A DNA stretch of 64,000 nt, taken from Halococcus salsus. GTDB lineage: Archaea > Halobacteriota > Halobacteria > Halobacteriales > Halococcaceae. Location of the stretch: the NCBI RefSeq assembly GCF_009900715.1, contig NZ_JAAAJC010000001.1:124001-188000 (forward strand), in the 5' to 3' direction. A program made the position numbers and the translations under genes. This document shows, one piece after another, positions 7,151 through 16,950 of this stretch. How positions within the stretch are numbered: the first letter of the stretch is position 1; every line of letters begins with the position of its first letter. Under the pieces are notes generated by a model. It was given only the letters and a program-made list of their open reading frames with translations. It was not told the origin of the DNA and made no database searches.

Positions 7151-8383
7151 ATGACGCGAGAATTCACACGGCGGGATGCCATCGCCACGATCGGAGCCGG
7201 GGGAGCCGTCGCACTCGCGGGGTGTTCCGGGGGTTCGAACGGGAGCAACGGTAGCAACGGCAGCGGCGGGGGCAATCAGAGCGGGGGTAACTCGTCCGGT
7301 GGGAGCAACTCGTCCGGCGGGAGCAGCCAACAGGCGAGCCAGCCCCTGACCGCCGACGGGTCCTCGACGGTCTACCCGATCACCAGCAACGGCGCGTCGG
7401 TCTGGAACTCGAACCCACCGGCGGGCGACGAGGACTACTGGATGCCGAGCGACTACGGCATCGAGACCGACCTGCCGATGGCGAGCTACTTCGCGAGCGC
7501 GTACGGCCTCGACGGGGGCGACAACCAGGGCCAGCCACCGTACCTCGTCAACGTCGGTCTGAGCCACTCGGGCACCGGCATCGAGAAGCTGATGAACGGC
7601 CAGGTCGACATCGGCGACGCGAGCGCGACGGCCAAGGAGGAGCTCCCGGACGCCGACAAGTCGACCCTCGACAAGTTCGTCGACCACGTCGTCGGCGTCG
7701 ACGGCCAGCCGATCATGGTCAGCCAGGCGGTCTACGACGCTGGTGTCGATACGCTCACCGGCCAGGAACTCAAAGGGATCTACAAGGGCGACATCCAGGA
7801 GTGGAGCGAGGTGGAAGCCTACAGCGGTCCCGAGAAGGAGATCCAGGCGATCTGTCGCTCGGAGGGGTCGGGGACCGACACCTCGTTCCGCTCGAACCTC
7901 TACGGCAGCGCCGATGCTCCGATAGACGGTTGTGACGCCCGGATCGGCCAGAATCAGCAGGTTCGGACCACGGTCCTCAACTCCGACAACGCGATCGCCT
8001 ACGCCGCGCTCGCGTTCGTCGGCGGCCAGGCACCCGCGATCTCGCTCGAACTCGACGGGACGACCTACACGCCCGGCGAGAACCTCGGCGAGAGGGGCTA
8101 CCCGCTCGCCCGCGACCTGCACTGCTACACCTGGCAGGACACCTCGCAGAAGGAAGCCGCCTTCCTTCGGATGCTTCTCAGCCCGTACGGTCAGGAGAAC
8201 TTCGTCGAGGCGAACGACTACTTCATGCTGCCGGACTCCCGGATCCAGGAGGAACTGGGCAAGCTTCCGGAGCCGACCGGCGACTTCAACCTCGGTAGCG
8301 CACCCAACTCCAGCTCGAACGGTTCGAGCAGTTCGAGCAGTTCGACGGGTACGACCGGCATGCCCGGGACGACCAGCGGTTAA
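7151..8383 (+). CDS. pstS: Phosphate ABC transporter, substrate-binding lipoprotein PstS
   Basis: The 410-aa protein is exported by Tat and lipid-anchored: TRRDA with Arg7-Arg8, a hydrophobic stretch, and the lipobox LAGC with Cys25. A Gly/Ser/Asn-rich linker (about residues 26-60) leads into the PBP-like domain, which opens with DGSSTVYPITSNGA, a typical PstS phosphate-binding segment, and continues with GSGTDTSFR, the other anion-binding loop. It binds inorganic phosphate outside the membrane and passes it to PstCA. The C-terminus ends in a second Ser/Gly/Thr-rich tail, which is less usual. It is the first gene of the pst operon; pstC follows after 41 bp. Confidence 0.95.
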   Translation: MTREFTRRDAIATIGAGGAVALAGCSGGSNGSNGSNGSGGGNQSGGNSSGGSNSSGGSSQQASQPLTADGSSTVYPITSNGASVWNSNPPAGDEDYWMPSDYGIETDLPMASYFASAYGLDGGDNQGQPPYLVNVGLSHSGTGIEKLMNGQVDIGDASATAKEELPDADKSTLDKFVDHVVGVDGQPIMVSQAVYDAGVDTLTGQELKGIYKGDIQEWSEVEAYSGPEKEIQAICRSEGSGTDTSFRSNLYGSADAPIDGCDARIGQNQQVRTTVLNSDNAIAYAALAFVGGQAPAISLELDGTTYTPGENLGERGYPLARDLHCYTWQDTSQKEAAFLRMLLSPYGQENFVEANDYFMLPDSRIQEELGKLPEPTGDFNLGSAPNSSSNGSSSSSSSTGTTGMPGTTSG

Positions 8384-8424
8384 GCGGCTCATACCGACTC
8401 AATGTTTTTCATGAACGGAGCACA

Positions 8425-9507
8425 ATGTCGACGATAGACGAACTCAGACAGTCCCTCGGCGCGTCCGATACGGAGGAGTCGACCGACTGGAGCGCGCTCG
8501 TTGCCGGCGGTATCGGACTGGTCTGCCTGCTCGGGGCGTTCGGGAGCTTCCTCCTCAATACGGGCCTCACGGCGGTGTTCCTGCTCGGATTGGTGCTGGT
8601 GGTCGCCTACGGGTGGTACGCCCACCAGGCCGAGACCGCGAAGAGCCTCACGTTCGTCGCGACCGCGTCGACGATCGTGACGATGGGGCTGATCGTCGTG
8701 TTCATCTTCCGGGAGGCGCTGCCGATGATCCAGCAGGAGGGGTTGAGCCTCGTGATAGACACCTCCCCGCCGCTGTGGGACACCAGCGACGCGGTGTACT
8801 CGCTCACCCCGCTGATGTGGGGGACCTTCGTCACCACGGTCATCGCGATGGCGATCGCCGGTCCGCTCGGCGTCGCCGGCGCGCTCTTCATCTCGGAGAT
8901 CGCGCCGGGCTGGCTTCGGGAGGTCGTCAAGCCCGGCATCGAGATCCTCGCCGGGATCCCGTCGATCGTCTACGGGTTCCTCGGGCTCACGGTCATCAAC
9001 ACCTACTTCGCCGACAGCGATATCCTCGGGCTCGCGGGGCTCGGGAGCCTCTTCGCCGTCGGCTTGATGATCGGGCTGATGGCGCTTCCCACCGTGGTCT
9101 CGGTCGCCGAGGACGCGCTCGCGAGCGTCCCCGAATCGATGAAGAGCGGTTCGCTCGCGCTCGGCTCGACCGACTGGCAGACGATGACCGACATCACGAT
9201 CCCGGCGGCCTTCTCGGGCGTCTCGGCCGCGGTCCTGCTCGGCGTCGGGCGGGCGATCGGCGAGACGATGGCCGCGACGGTGATGCTCGGCAACATCGTC
9301 GAGTTCCCCGACCCGATCTACGACGTCTTCGGGAACTCGATCACGCTCACGAGCGCGATCGCGAGCCAGTACGGTGACGCCGGCGAAGTGCAGCTCACGG
9401 CGCTCTTCGCAGCCGGCGTCGTGCTGTTCGTGACCGTGCTCGCCATCTCGGTCGGCTCGCAGGTCATCGAGGCACGCATGGAACACAAACTCGGAGGCCA
9501 ACAATGA
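8425..9507 (+). CDS. pstC: Phosphate ABC transporter permease PstC
   Basis: This 360-aa integral membrane protein is one of the two channel subunits of the phosphate importer. It has hydrophobic segments at about residues 28-65 and 70-95, a loop with DTSPPLWDTSDAVYSL, then the binding-protein-dependent transport core, including the EAA-type loop ALGSTDWQTMTDITIPAA that contacts PstB. A glycine-rich GRAIGETMAATVMLGN segment is typical of PstC. The stop overlaps the start of pstA by 4 bp. Confidence 0.93.
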   Translation: MSTIDELRQSLGASDTEESTDWSALVAGGIGLVCLLGAFGSFLLNTGLTAVFLLGLVLVVAYGWYAHQAETAKSLTFVATASTIVTMGLIVVFIFREALPMIQQEGLSLVIDTSPPLWDTSDAVYSLTPLMWGTFVTTVIAMAIAGPLGVAGALFISEIAPGWLREVVKPGIEILAGIPSIVYGFLGLTVINTYFADSDILGLAGLGSLFAVGLMIGLMALPTVVSVAEDALASVPESMKSGSLALGSTDWQTMTDITIPAAFSGVSAAVLLGVGRAIGETMAATVMLGNIVEFPDPIYDVFGNSITLTSAIASQYGDAGEVQLTALFAAGVVLFVTVLAISVGSQVIEARMEHKLGGQQ

Positions 9508-11069
9508 GCGACGCCTACGACCGACAGCTCGTCAGCGAGGACACGACCACGTTCGAGCGGTTCTGCGGTGGTATCGTCGGCGTCAGCTTCCTGCTGTTCG
9601 TCTTCGGGCTGACCACCCTCTTTCAGGTCGCGAGCCTCGATACGCGGATCCTCGGGCTCGAACTGGTCCAGTTCTTCGGCCTCGGGCTGACGGTCGTCGG
9701 TGTCACCGTGCTCGCGGTCGGCGCTGCGTCCCGGACCGATACCGTCGACACCATGCCGGGCGATACGTCGGGCATCGGCGTCGCGGTCGGTTTCGGGTTG
9801 ATCGGGGTCGTCATCGGCGGTCTCACCGCCTCCCAGACCTTCGGGCTGGGGCTCGTCGGCTGGCTGCTCGCCGCCGCCGTCCTCGGCGGAGCGATGGCCG
9901 CGGTCGCGCTGTTCACCCGCGAGGACGTCGGCTCGACGGTGCTCCCCGGCGGCGTCGCCATCGCGATCGGGATCGTCCTCCTGTTCGAGGTCATCGGCCC
10001 GGAGTGGTCGTGGGCCCCCGGTGACTTCTCGGCGACGTTCAACGCCCTGGTCGTCGTCGCCGTTCTGGTCTCGTTCTCGAGCCTGCTCCTCACCTGGACC
10101 GGCGCGAAGGCGTACGCCGGCTTCGGGAGTCGTGGTCGGCAGAACGGGGCCTACCTCCTGATCGGGCTGAACGCGATCACGATGATCGCCATTCTCCTGT
10201 TGCTCGTGGTCTTCGTCTTCTCGAAAGGGTGGCCGGCGCTCACCCGGGGACTGCAGATCGGCCCCGGACTCAACCTCGACATCCCGTTCCTCATGAACGT
10301 CTCGCAGGGGATCTACGTCGACGTTCCCGGCGTGCTCCCGGCGATCATGGGGACCGTCTGGATCATCATCGGCGCATCGCTGTTCGCCATCCCGCTCGGG
10401 GTCGGCGCGGCGATCTTCCTCACCGAGTACGCCGAACAGGGCAAATTCACGCGGGTCGTCGAGATCACGACCAACGGCCTCTGGAGCACTCCGAGCGTCG
10501 TCTTCGGGCTGTTCGGCTACGCCTTCTTGGTGCCCCGCTTCGGCAACAACCAGTCCCTCCTCATCGCGATGCTGGTGCTCGGCTTCATGCTGTTGCCCCT
10601 GGTTGTCATCACGAGCCGCGAGGCGCTGAAGAGCGTCCCCAGCGACTACCGTGACGCGAGCGCGGCGCTCGGGGTGAGCCAGTGGCAGACGATCCGGAGC
10701 GTCGTGCTCCCGGCCGCGCTGCCGGGCGTCATCACCGGCGTGATCCTCGGCATCGGCCGGATCGCAGGCGAGACCGCCCCGCTCATCCTCGTGCTCGGGG
10801 GGACACCGTTCCCGAGCACGGTCCCGCGGGTGATCGAGGGCTTCGAGTTCACGGCGGCACCGCCGTTCATCTCGAACGACGTGTTGCTCCAATCGACGAG
10901 CGCGTTGCCCTACCAGATCTACGCGAGCATCACCGCCGGCGTCGGGACCCAGGACGCACAGGCCTTCGGCTGGGGGACGGCGCTCGTCCTCCTGCTGGTC
11001 GTGCTCTCCTTTTATCTGGTCGGGATCATCGCGCGAAAATACTTCAGCAGGAAACTACGGAGCGACTGA
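9504..11069 (+). CDS. pstA: Phosphate ABC transporter permease PstA
   Basis: At 521 aa it is far longer than bacterial PstA (about 300). The first 220 residues hold an additional set of about six hydrophobic segments, an extension seen in haloarchaeal PstA proteins. The transport core follows, with the EAA loop [18 protein letters not shown] and [15 protein letters not shown]. It pairs with PstC to form the phosphate channel. The start overlaps pstC and the stop is 2 bp before pstB. Confidence 0.93.
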   Translation: MSDAYDRQLVSEDTTTFERFCGGIVGVSFLLFVFGLTTLFQVASLDTRILGLELVQFFGLGLTVVGVTVLAVGAASRTDTVDTMPGDTSGIGVAVGFGLIGVVIGGLTASQTFGLGLVGWLLAAAVLGGAMAAVALFTREDVGSTVLPGGVAIAIGIVLLFEVIGPEWSWAPGDFSATFNALVVVAVLVSFSSLLLTWTGAKAYAGFGSRGRQNGAYLLIGLNAITMIAILLLLVVFVFSKGWPALTRGLQIGPGLNLDIPFLMNVSQGIYVDVPGVLPAIMGTVWIIIGASLFAIPLGVGAAIFLTEYAEQGKFTRVVEITTNGLWSTPSVVFGLFGYAFLVPRFGNNQSLLIAMLVLGFMLLPLVVITSREALKSVPSDYRDASAALGVSQWQTIRSVVLPAALPGVITGVILGIGRIAGETAPLILVLGGTPFPSTVPRVIEGFEFTAAPPFISNDVLLQSTSALPYQIYASITAGVGTQDAQAFGWGTALVLLLVVLSFYLVGIIARKYFSRKLRSD

Positions 11070-11071
11070 CA

Positions 11072-12058
11072 ATGAGCAAGACAACCGAAGAACACGACGA
11101 GACGGCGGAACAAGCCGAACAACAACCCGATTCGACGTCGACATCGGGGTCGGGAACCCCACGCGGGTCGGCCACCGGGGGTCAGGGATCGACGTCCCGC
11201 ACGACGGTCTCGGGCGAGACCGCGGAGGAAACCAAGGAGGAGTGGGTCACCTACGAGTTCGACGGCGAGGCGAAGGTCACGACGACGGACCTCAACGTCC
11301 ACTACGGCAACGACCACGCCATCAAGAACATCTCGATGGAGATCCCCGAAAAGAGCGTGACGGCCTTCATCGGGCCGTCGGGCTGTGGGAAGTCCACGTT
11401 CCTCCGGTGTCTCAACAGGATGAACGACCGGATCCGGAGCGCGAGCGTCGACGGCTCCGTGACGCTCGACGGCAAGGAGATCTATCAGGACGGGGCCAAT
11501 CTCGTCGAACTCCGAAAGCGGGTGGGAATGGTCTTCCAGCAGCCGAACCCGTTCCCGAAGTCGATCCGCGACAACATCGCCTACGGGCCGCGAAAACACG
11601 GCGACATCAAGACCGGGCTGCTCGCCCGACTGCTCGACAACGACTCGAAGGAGAAGGAGGACGAACTGGTCGAGCGCTCGCTTCGGCAGGCGGCGATCTG
11701 GGACGAGGTGAAGGACCGACTCGACGACAACGCGCTCGGGCTCTCGGGCGGGCAACAACAGCGCCTCTGTATCGCTCGCTGTCTCGCGACCGACCCCGAA
11801 GTGATCCTGATGGACGAGCCGGCATCGGCGCTCGACCCGATCGCGACCTCGAAGATCGAGGACCTGATCGACGACCTCTCCGAGGAGTACACCGTGGTGA
11901 TCGTCACCCACAACATGCAGCAGGCGGCTCGGATCTCGGACCAGACGGCGGTCTTCCTCACCGGTGGGGAGCTCGTCGAGTACGGCGACACCGACGCGAT
12001 CTTCGAGAACCCCGAGAGCCAGCGCGTCGAGGACTACATCTCCGGAAAGTTCGGGTGA
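11072..12058 (+). CDS. pstB: Phosphate ABC transporter ATP-binding protein PstB
   Basis: The 328-aa ATPase drives phosphate import at the inner face of the membrane. It shows Walker [10 protein letters not shown], the PstB hallmark [10 protein letters not shown] just after it, signature [13 protein letters not shown], Walker [14 protein letters not shown] and the switch His in VIVTHNM. An acidic, Ser/Thr-rich N-terminal extension of about 65 residues precedes the ABC domain. The ATG at 11072 stands 2 bp after the pstA stop. The stop overlaps the ATG of phoU by one base. Confidence 0.95.
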   Translation: MSKTTEEHDETAEQAEQQPDSTSTSGSGTPRGSATGGQGSTSRTTVSGETAEETKEEWVTYEFDGEAKVTTTDLNVHYGNDHAIKNISMEIPEKSVTAFIGPSGCGKSTFLRCLNRMNDRIRSASVDGSVTLDGKEIYQDGANLVELRKRVGMVFQQPNPFPKSIRDNIAYGPRKHGDIKTGLLARLLDNDSKEKEDELVERSLRQAAIWDEVKDRLDDNALGLSGGQQQRLCIARCLATDPEVILMDEPASALDPIATSKIEDLIDDLSEEYTVVIVTHNMQQAARISDQTAVFLTGGELVEYGDTDAIFENPESQRVEDYISGKFG

Positions 12059-12726
12059 TGGCGCGCGAACGCTATCGGGACCAGCTCGATACGCTCCGTG
12101 GCGACGTGCTGTCGATGGCGGCACTGGTCACCGACCGGCTCGAAACGGCGCTCGACACGCTCGAATCCGGCGACCACGACCGCGCTCGCGAGCTCGTCGA
12201 GAGCGACGACGCGGTCAACGAACGATACCTGGATATCGAACGCGAGTGCATCGACCTCTTCGCGCTCCAACAGCCCGTCGCCACCGACCTCCGGTTCGTC
12301 GCGGCCTCGTTCAAGATCTGCACCGACCTCGAACGCGTCGCCGACCTCGCGGTGAACCTCGCCGAGTACACGCTCGCGGCCGACGACGCCGAGTTCCCCG
12401 GGGTGGACCTCCGGGAGACCGGCGGGGTCGCGGCCGAACTCCTCGACGACGCGGTCACGGCGTACGCCGAGGAGAACGCCTGGGCGTGTCACGAGGTCGC
12501 CGACACCGACGACGAACTCGACGCGCTGTGCGAGCGGGCCGGGCGGGCGGTGCTCCGCGACCTCGTCGAGACCGAGGCCACGACGACGAGGGCGACCGAC
12601 CGGCTGGTCGAGACCGTCTTCAGCGTCGCGCTCGCGCTCCGCGACATCGAACGCATCGGCGACCACGCCGTCAACATCGCCGCACGAACGCTCTACATGC
12701 TCGAAAGCGACGAATCACTCATCTGA
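12058..12726 (+). CDS. phoU: Phosphate transport regulator PhoU
   Basis: The 222-aa protein has two PhoU three-helix repeats. The first contains QPVATDLRFVAASFKICTDLERVADLAVN and the second LRDIERIGDHAVNIAART; E/DxxRxxD motifs in these helices bind metals in PhoU. The family acts at the membrane as a brake on the Pst transporter and as a link to phosphate signalling. The TGATG junction with pstB suggests translational coupling. Confidence 0.92.
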   Translation: MARERYRDQLDTLRGDVLSMAALVTDRLETALDTLESGDHDRARELVESDDAVNERYLDIERECIDLFALQQPVATDLRFVAASFKICTDLERVADLAVNLAEYTLAADDAEFPGVDLRETGGVAAELLDDAVTAYAEENAWACHEVADTDDELDALCERAGRAVLRDLVETEATTTRATDRLVETVFSVALALRDIERIGDHAVNIAARTLYMLESDESLI

Positions 12727-12736
12727 ATCACCAACC

Positions 12737-13738
12737 ATGGAAACACGCAAAGTCCAACTCACGGGCGGTTCGACCTACACGATATCGCTCCCGAAGCGGT
12801 GGGCCGACGAACACGGGATCGAGGCGGGCCGGGAGCTCTCGCTCGAACCCAACGGCGACGCCTCGCTCGTCGTCCGGGCCACCGCCCCGCGGAACGACCG
12901 CCGGGCCACCGCCCGGATCGGGGTCGACGGCTACACCCACCCGAACCTCCAGCGGACCGTCGAGGCACTGTACACCGTCGGCTTCGACGAGTTCACCCTC
13001 AGCTCCTCGGGCGGGTTCTCGACCGCCGAACGCCGGGCGGTCACCGCCGCGACCGCGAAGCTCGTCGGGCTCGAAGTCCTCGAGGAGACCGACGCCCGGA
13101 TCGTCCTGACGAACATGCTCGGCAACGACGGCGAGTCGGTTCGCCAGTCGGTGCTCCAGCTCGAATACGTCACGGTCTGGATGCACCGCAACGCCGTGAC
13201 CGCGGTCGCGAACGCCGACGTCGACCGCGCCGCACAGGTCATCGAGCGCGACGACGAGGCGGACCGGCTGTTCGGGCTGGTGAACCGCCAGTTCCACCGC
13301 GCGCTCCGGAGCATGCAGGCCGTCGAACAGCTTGGTTTCGACCGCCCGACGCTGTTCGCCTACTACACCACCGCCCGCCAGCTCGAACGCGTCGCCGACC
13401 ACGCCGAACGAACCGCGAGCGTGGCTCGACGGCTCGACGACCCGACGACCGTCGATTCGCTCGACGACCTCGCGACGGCCGCCCACGAGTCCCGCGAGGT
13501 GGTGACCGACGCCGCGAGCGTGCTCTTGGGAGGTGGGTCGGTCGACCAAGCCTACGACGCCTTCACCGCCCGCGACCGCCTGCTCGACGACCTCGACCCG
13601 CTCGATCGGGCGCTCCACGACGGCTCGGCCCCCGACACCTACCTCCTCGGGCTCGTGCTCGACAGCGCTCGCCGGACCGCCGAGTACGGTGGGAACATCG
13701 CCGAGGCGATGGTCCAGCTCTCGGTTCAGAACGACTGA
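12737..13738 (+). CDS. AbrB-PhoU fusion, phosphate uptake regulator
   Basis: The 333-aa protein begins with a SpoVT/AbrB-like swapped-hairpin domain (METRKVQLTGGSTYTISLPK, residues 1-45) that usually binds DNA. PhoU-type helices follow, including the metal-site helices ARQLERVADHAERTASVA and SARRTAEYGGNIAEAM. This architecture is widespread in archaea beside pst genes. It starts 10 bp after phoU and is probably the last gene of the operon. It could carry the phosphate signal to DNA, which would suit archaea that lack a PhoB-type regulator; that role is inference. Confidence 0.85.
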   Translation: METRKVQLTGGSTYTISLPKRWADEHGIEAGRELSLEPNGDASLVVRATAPRNDRRATARIGVDGYTHPNLQRTVEALYTVGFDEFTLSSSGGFSTAERRAVTAATAKLVGLEVLEETDARIVLTNMLGNDGESVRQSVLQLEYVTVWMHRNAVTAVANADVDRAAQVIERDDEADRLFGLVNRQFHRALRSMQAVEQLGFDRPTLFAYYTTARQLERVADHAERTASVARRLDDPTTVDSLDDLATAAHESREVVTDAASVLLGGGSVDQAYDAFTARDRLLDDLDPLDRALHDGSAPDTYLLGLVLDSARRTAEYGGNIAEAMVQLSVQND

Positions 13739-13755
13739 TCTCACGACCTCGACGG

Positions 13756-14568
13756 CTACGTATCGCCGACGAGCGCCGCCACCGACTCCAGGTCGGCGAG
13801 GTCGGCGTGGTCCGTGAGTTCGGCGGCCTCCTCGCGATAGCTCGTGTAGACCGCCTCCGCCCACTCGCGAGCGGCGGGCGCGCCGGTGTCGACGTACGTC
13901 CGGAGGAGCCCCGTCTCGTCGCCGTAGACGCCGACCCCGACCCGGTCGTCACAGAGCGTCAGCCCGAACGGGAGGTCGTCGTGGACCCGAAGCGCGAGGT
14001 TCCCGCTCGCGAAGGCGTGCTCCGCCCGCTCGGGGTTGGTTCTGAGGAGTTCCTCGACCACTTCAGGTGGAAAGACGGCGTCCGTCCGCATCCCGTCGAC
14101 GATGCGCTCGTAGATCTCGTCGAGGTGGAGCGGGTTGATCGAGGCGGGATCGAGCCCGCGGAGCGTCTCGGTCTCGTTCACCAGCGACATGAATCGGCTC
14201 ACCGGGCGATAGGGGTTGCCGGGTTCGGCGGTCGTCACCGTCGCGTCGGCGAAGGCCGCGACGTCGAACTGGACGTCGTGGGCGGCGGCGGCCTCCAGCA
14301 CCGGCGCGACCGCCCACGCCGTCTCGATGGTCGTCTCGAACTCGGCGAGCGTCTCGGCGCTCACCTCACCAAGCGGGGTGAGTACGAACTCGCCCGCGGA
14401 CCGCTCGACAAGGTCCTCGTCGCGGAGCGCCCGGGTGAACCGGTGGACCGTGGACTTCGACACCCCGAGGTGTCGTTCCAGTTCCCGCCGGTCCATCCCG
14501 CCGGTCGACCGGAGGGCGTCGAGCACCGGCGCTCGCCTGACGAGGTCGATGAGCCGTTCGGTCTCCAT
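13756..14568 (-). CDS. Winged-helix transcriptional regulator (FilR1-like)
   Basis: The 270-aa protein has an N-terminal winged helix-turn-helix (about residues 1-75) with MDRRELERHLGVSKSTVHR as the recognition region, followed by an effector-type domain resembling the FilR1 middle domain (DUF1724), including a conserved stretch FASGNLALRVHDDLPFGLTL and ending in a long helix. The ATG at 14568 begins METERLIDLVRRAPVLDALR, the normal start of this group. The gene is convergent with the pst operon, 17 bp between stops, so it is not part of that operon. The ligand and target genes cannot be read from the sequence. Confidence 0.75.
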   Translation of the reverse strand: METERLIDLVRRAPVLDALRSTGGMDRRELERHLGVSKSTVHRFTRALRDEDLVERSAGEFVLTPLGEVSAETLAEFETTIETAWAVAPVLEAAAAHDVQFDVAAFADATVTTAEPGNPYRPVSRFMSLVNETETLRGLDPASINPLHLDEIYERIVDGMRTDAVFPPEVVEELLRTNPERAEHAFASGNLALRVHDDLPFGLTLCDDRVGVGVYGDETGLLRTYVDTGAPAAREWAEAVYTSYREEAAELTDHADLADLESVAALVGDT

Positions 14569-14752
14569 CCTCGATCGTGTGTCTCCCTCACAACGTCTTA
14601 ACTGTTGCTTCAACGTGCGTTCACCGTCGAGAGAAGACCGGTCGTGACCGACCGGTGCTCGCCGCTGGGTTCGACGGCCCGACGATGCCCGAACCCGGTG
14701 GCCGTTTCACGACCTGAGACCGTCCCGTCGACTGAAACCGTACCGATCGGAG

Positions 14753-14760
14753 CCTATAAC
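14753..14760 (+). promoter_or_regulatory. TATA-like element for the 14844-16748 operon
   Basis: The sequence CCTATAAC lies about 85-90 bp before the ATG at 14844, in the 275-bp gap between the divergent regulator and this operon. Nothing else is visible in the gap. Confidence 0.4.
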
Positions 14761-14843
14761 CAGGATCCACACTATTCTCCATCCGTCGGTGGTCGAGCGG
14801 CGGTCGTGCGTACGGCCGGAACGACCGCCGCCGGAGCAGACCA

Positions 14844-15287
14844 ATGGCAAGCAGCACCACAGAGTTCGACGGAGAGACCGAGACGACGACCACCACGGCG
14901 GTCGAGAACGAATCCGGGTTGGACAGCAACGTCGCCGGGGCGCTCTCGTACGTCTTCGGCTTCGTCTCGGGGCTGATATTCTACCTCATCGAGAAGGAAG
15001 ACGAGTTCGTTCGGTGGCACGCCGCCCAGAGCATCGCACTGTCGGCCGTCGTCGCGGTGGTCTCCATCGCACTCAGCTTCGTCGGCACGGCCATCTCCGT
15101 GGCGACGTTCAGCGGGAGTTCCGGACTCTTCCTCGTCGGGAGCCTCTTCTCGCTCGTCCTCGGGCTGGTCTGGCTCGTAGTCACCGTCGGAGCCGTCGCC
15201 GTGTGGCTCTACCTCATCGTCAGGGCCTACCAGGGAAAGACGGTCCGCCTCCCCGTCGTGGCGACCCTCGCCGACCGGTTGGTGTGA
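14844..15287 (+). CDS. DUF4870 (Tic20-like) membrane protein
   Basis: The 147-aa protein has an acidic Thr-rich N-terminus and three hydrophobic segments (about residues 35-50, 65-88 and 98-128). Between the first two is FYLIEKEDEFVRWHAAQSI, the conserved core of DUF4870, ending with RAYQGKTVRLPVVATLADRL. The family is small and of unknown role, distantly related to Tic20. It is the first of three genes with tight spacing (7 bp, then a 4-bp overlap). Confidence 0.8.
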   Translation: MASSTTEFDGETETTTTTAVENESGLDSNVAGALSYVFGFVSGLIFYLIEKEDEFVRWHAAQSIALSAVVAVVSIALSFVGTAISVATFSGSSGLFLVGSLFSLVLGLVWLVVTVGAVAVWLYLIVRAYQGKTVRLPVVATLADRLV

Positions 15288-15294
15288 ACGGGCG

Positions 15295-15876
15295 ATGAAA
15301 GCGACCGCGCTCGACCCGTTCCTCCCGGTGACGCTCACCCCGGCCGGGACGACCGCGGACGAGCCATACCGAACACCCGCTTCCGTCGAGACCGACGGCG
15401 GATCGAACGACGAGCCCGAGTTCGCCATCTACACCGACGACCGGTACGGCTACCGGCTCGCGTACCCGGCCGACTGGTCGGTCGAACCCGACCCGTCGGG
15501 TGTCGTCCTCGAGAGCCGCCGGAGCGGTGCCGGGGCGGCGGTGTTCGTCGAGACGAGTCCGTTCGACCCCGCGGCGTGTGCCGCGACGTTCCTGGCCGAG
15601 CTCGCCAACGACGACCACGTCCACTCGCTCGAACTCCGCGGTCACCGCGAACGGGAGCCGGGGGACGACCACCAGGGTGTCGTCGTCGACTGTACCTACG
15701 TCGGGGACTCCGGCGACCGATGGTGGCTCTCGTACCTCTTCGCCAGGGACGACCGCACCGGCTACACCCTCGGGGTGGACTGGAACGATACGACCGGGTT
15801 CGAGGCGACCGCCGAGCGGATCGTCGCCTCGTTCGCGCTCGAACCGCTCGACCGATCACGGAAACCAAAGCAATGA
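15295..15876 (+). CDS. Small PsbP-like domain protein
   Basis: The 193-aa protein has a middle segment IYTDDRYGYRLAYPADWSVE followed by a beta-rich fold and a C-terminal YTLGVDWNDTTGFEATAERIVASF. This pattern resembles the PsbP/MOG1-like fold often found in lipoproteins and secreted proteins. No signal peptide is clear: the start is MKATALDPFLPVTLTPAG. The stop overlaps the start of the next gene (ATGA), which encodes a lipoprotein, so the two may work together at the cell surface. The precise function is unknown. Confidence 0.6.
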   Translation: MKATALDPFLPVTLTPAGTTADEPYRTPASVETDGGSNDEPEFAIYTDDRYGYRLAYPADWSVEPDPSGVVLESRRSGAGAAVFVETSPFDPAACAATFLAELANDDHVHSLELRGHREREPGDDHQGVVVDCTYVGDSGDRWWLSYLFARDDRTGYTLGVDWNDTTGFEATAERIVASFALEPLDRSRKPKQ

Positions 15877-16748
15877 GACGACACGCAGCTTCGACGATAC
15901 TCGTCTGCCTCGTCGTCGTCCTCGCGGGCTGTACCGGCCTCGGTGGCCTCGGCGGCTCGGGGGGCGATGAAACATCGACGGCCTCGAACGCCGGGTCCGG
16001 TGGCGACGGTGGTTCCGAACCCGCTGCGAACGGGGGCGGAAACGCCACGGCCGCCGACGCGGGTTCGTCGGGCGGCTCGGCGAGCGGTTCGTCCGGCGAT
16101 GCCGACACCGCTGCGGCCAGTGGTAGTAGTGATGGTAGTGATAGTAGCGGTTCGAGCGCTGGCGGCGAGAGCGACTCGTCCGGTGGTGCCGAGAGCGGCT
16201 CGTCGAACGACGGTGCGCTGGACGCCGAGGAGGAGTGGTTCAACCTCTCGAAGCCCGGTCGGTACGTCTTCGAGATCGAATCGGCCGAGGAGGGCACCGG
16301 ACGGATGGCCTTCGAGGTCACGAACGTCGAGGACGGCCAGTCGACGGTGAGGACCAACTACGAGATCGGCGGGGACTCGGCCGAATCGACCGTCACGGGA
16401 CCGGTCGGCGAGGTCGAGTCCCAGCTCGTGATGTCGCCGATCTACGGCTACCTCATCGCGATCCAGCTCGGCGGCATCGGGGCCGGTGCCGTCGGCGGGG
16501 GTCAGGACCTCGCGGTCGGCGACCAGTTCTCCCAACAGTCCGCCGAGGGCTCGACGAAGATCGAAGTCACCGGCACCGACTCGTACGCCGGGATCGACTG
16601 CTACGTGGTCGAGACCCGGATCAACGGCACGCTCAACCAGGAGGTCTGCACCCAGCAGGCCTTCTCCAGTGCGCCCTACGTCGCCATCTACGACGAGAAC
16701 GGGACGCTCAGTCAGCGGGTCGAACTCGTGGAGTACGAGCGGAACTGA
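15873..16748 (+). CDS. Secreted lipoprotein with long Ser/Gly/Asp linker
   Basis: The 291-aa protein has a lipoprotein signal MRRHAASTILVCLVVVLAGC with the lipobox cysteine at residue 20. A low-complexity linker rich in Gly, Ser, Ala and Asp (about residues 21-120) carries it away from the membrane. The globular part begins EEWFNLSKPGRYVFEIES and is beta-rich, with two cysteines near the C-terminus (DCYVVETRI and EVCTQQAF) that could form a disulphide. I do not recognise the domain. It is the last gene of the three-gene operon. Confidence 0.75.
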   Translation: MRRHAASTILVCLVVVLAGCTGLGGLGGSGGDETSTASNAGSGGDGGSEPAANGGGNATAADAGSSGGSASGSSGDADTAAASGSSDGSDSSGSSAGGESDSSGGAESGSSNDGALDAEEEWFNLSKPGRYVFEIESAEEGTGRMAFEVTNVEDGQSTVRTNYEIGGDSAESTVTGPVGEVESQLVMSPIYGYLIAIQLGGIGAGAVGGGQDLAVGDQFSQQSAEGSTKIEVTGTDSYAGIDCYVVETRINGTLNQEVCTQQAFSSAPYVAIYDENGTLSQRVELVEYERN

Positions 16749-16857
16749 CCGCCCCTTCCCACCGGCTTCGGAACCTTCCCGCTGGTTTCGGAACGGGTGG
16801 TCGACCGTCCGAGTAAGGAGGACATTGGTGCTCCGTGACGACGAAAACGAGTACGAG

Positions 16858-16950
16858 ATGAGTGTCCACGAGGCGACCGCCACGAGCAAGGGGCAGAGAA
16901 CCATCCCGAAGGCGGTCCGCGACCGGTTGGACCTCGAACGGGGCCGGGGC
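16858..16950 (+). pseudogene. Truncated AbrB-type antitoxin fragment
   Basis: The frame starting at 16858 reads MSVHEATATSKGQRTIPKAV followed by RDRLDLERG, which is the first half of a SpoVT/AbrB (VapB/MazE-like) domain. It breaks off after about 29 residues into GRGP and a stop at 16954-16956. A full domain needs about 15-20 more residues. The break meets the end of the truncated PIN gene on the other strand, so the two remnants appear to be joined here by a deletion or rearrangement. Confidence 0.6.

Noticed and set aside
7230-7340. Repeats in pstS as a possible DNA repeat array
   Set aside because: They encode a Gly/Ser/Asn linker in frame in a lipoprotein; spacing and units are irregular, not CRISPR-like.
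16708-16939. The full 115-codon frame that starts as a PIN-domain toxin
   Set aside because: After about residue 38 it is only the antisense of an antitoxin fragment and the lipoprotein end; no PIN motifs are present, so only the first part is called, as a pseudogene.
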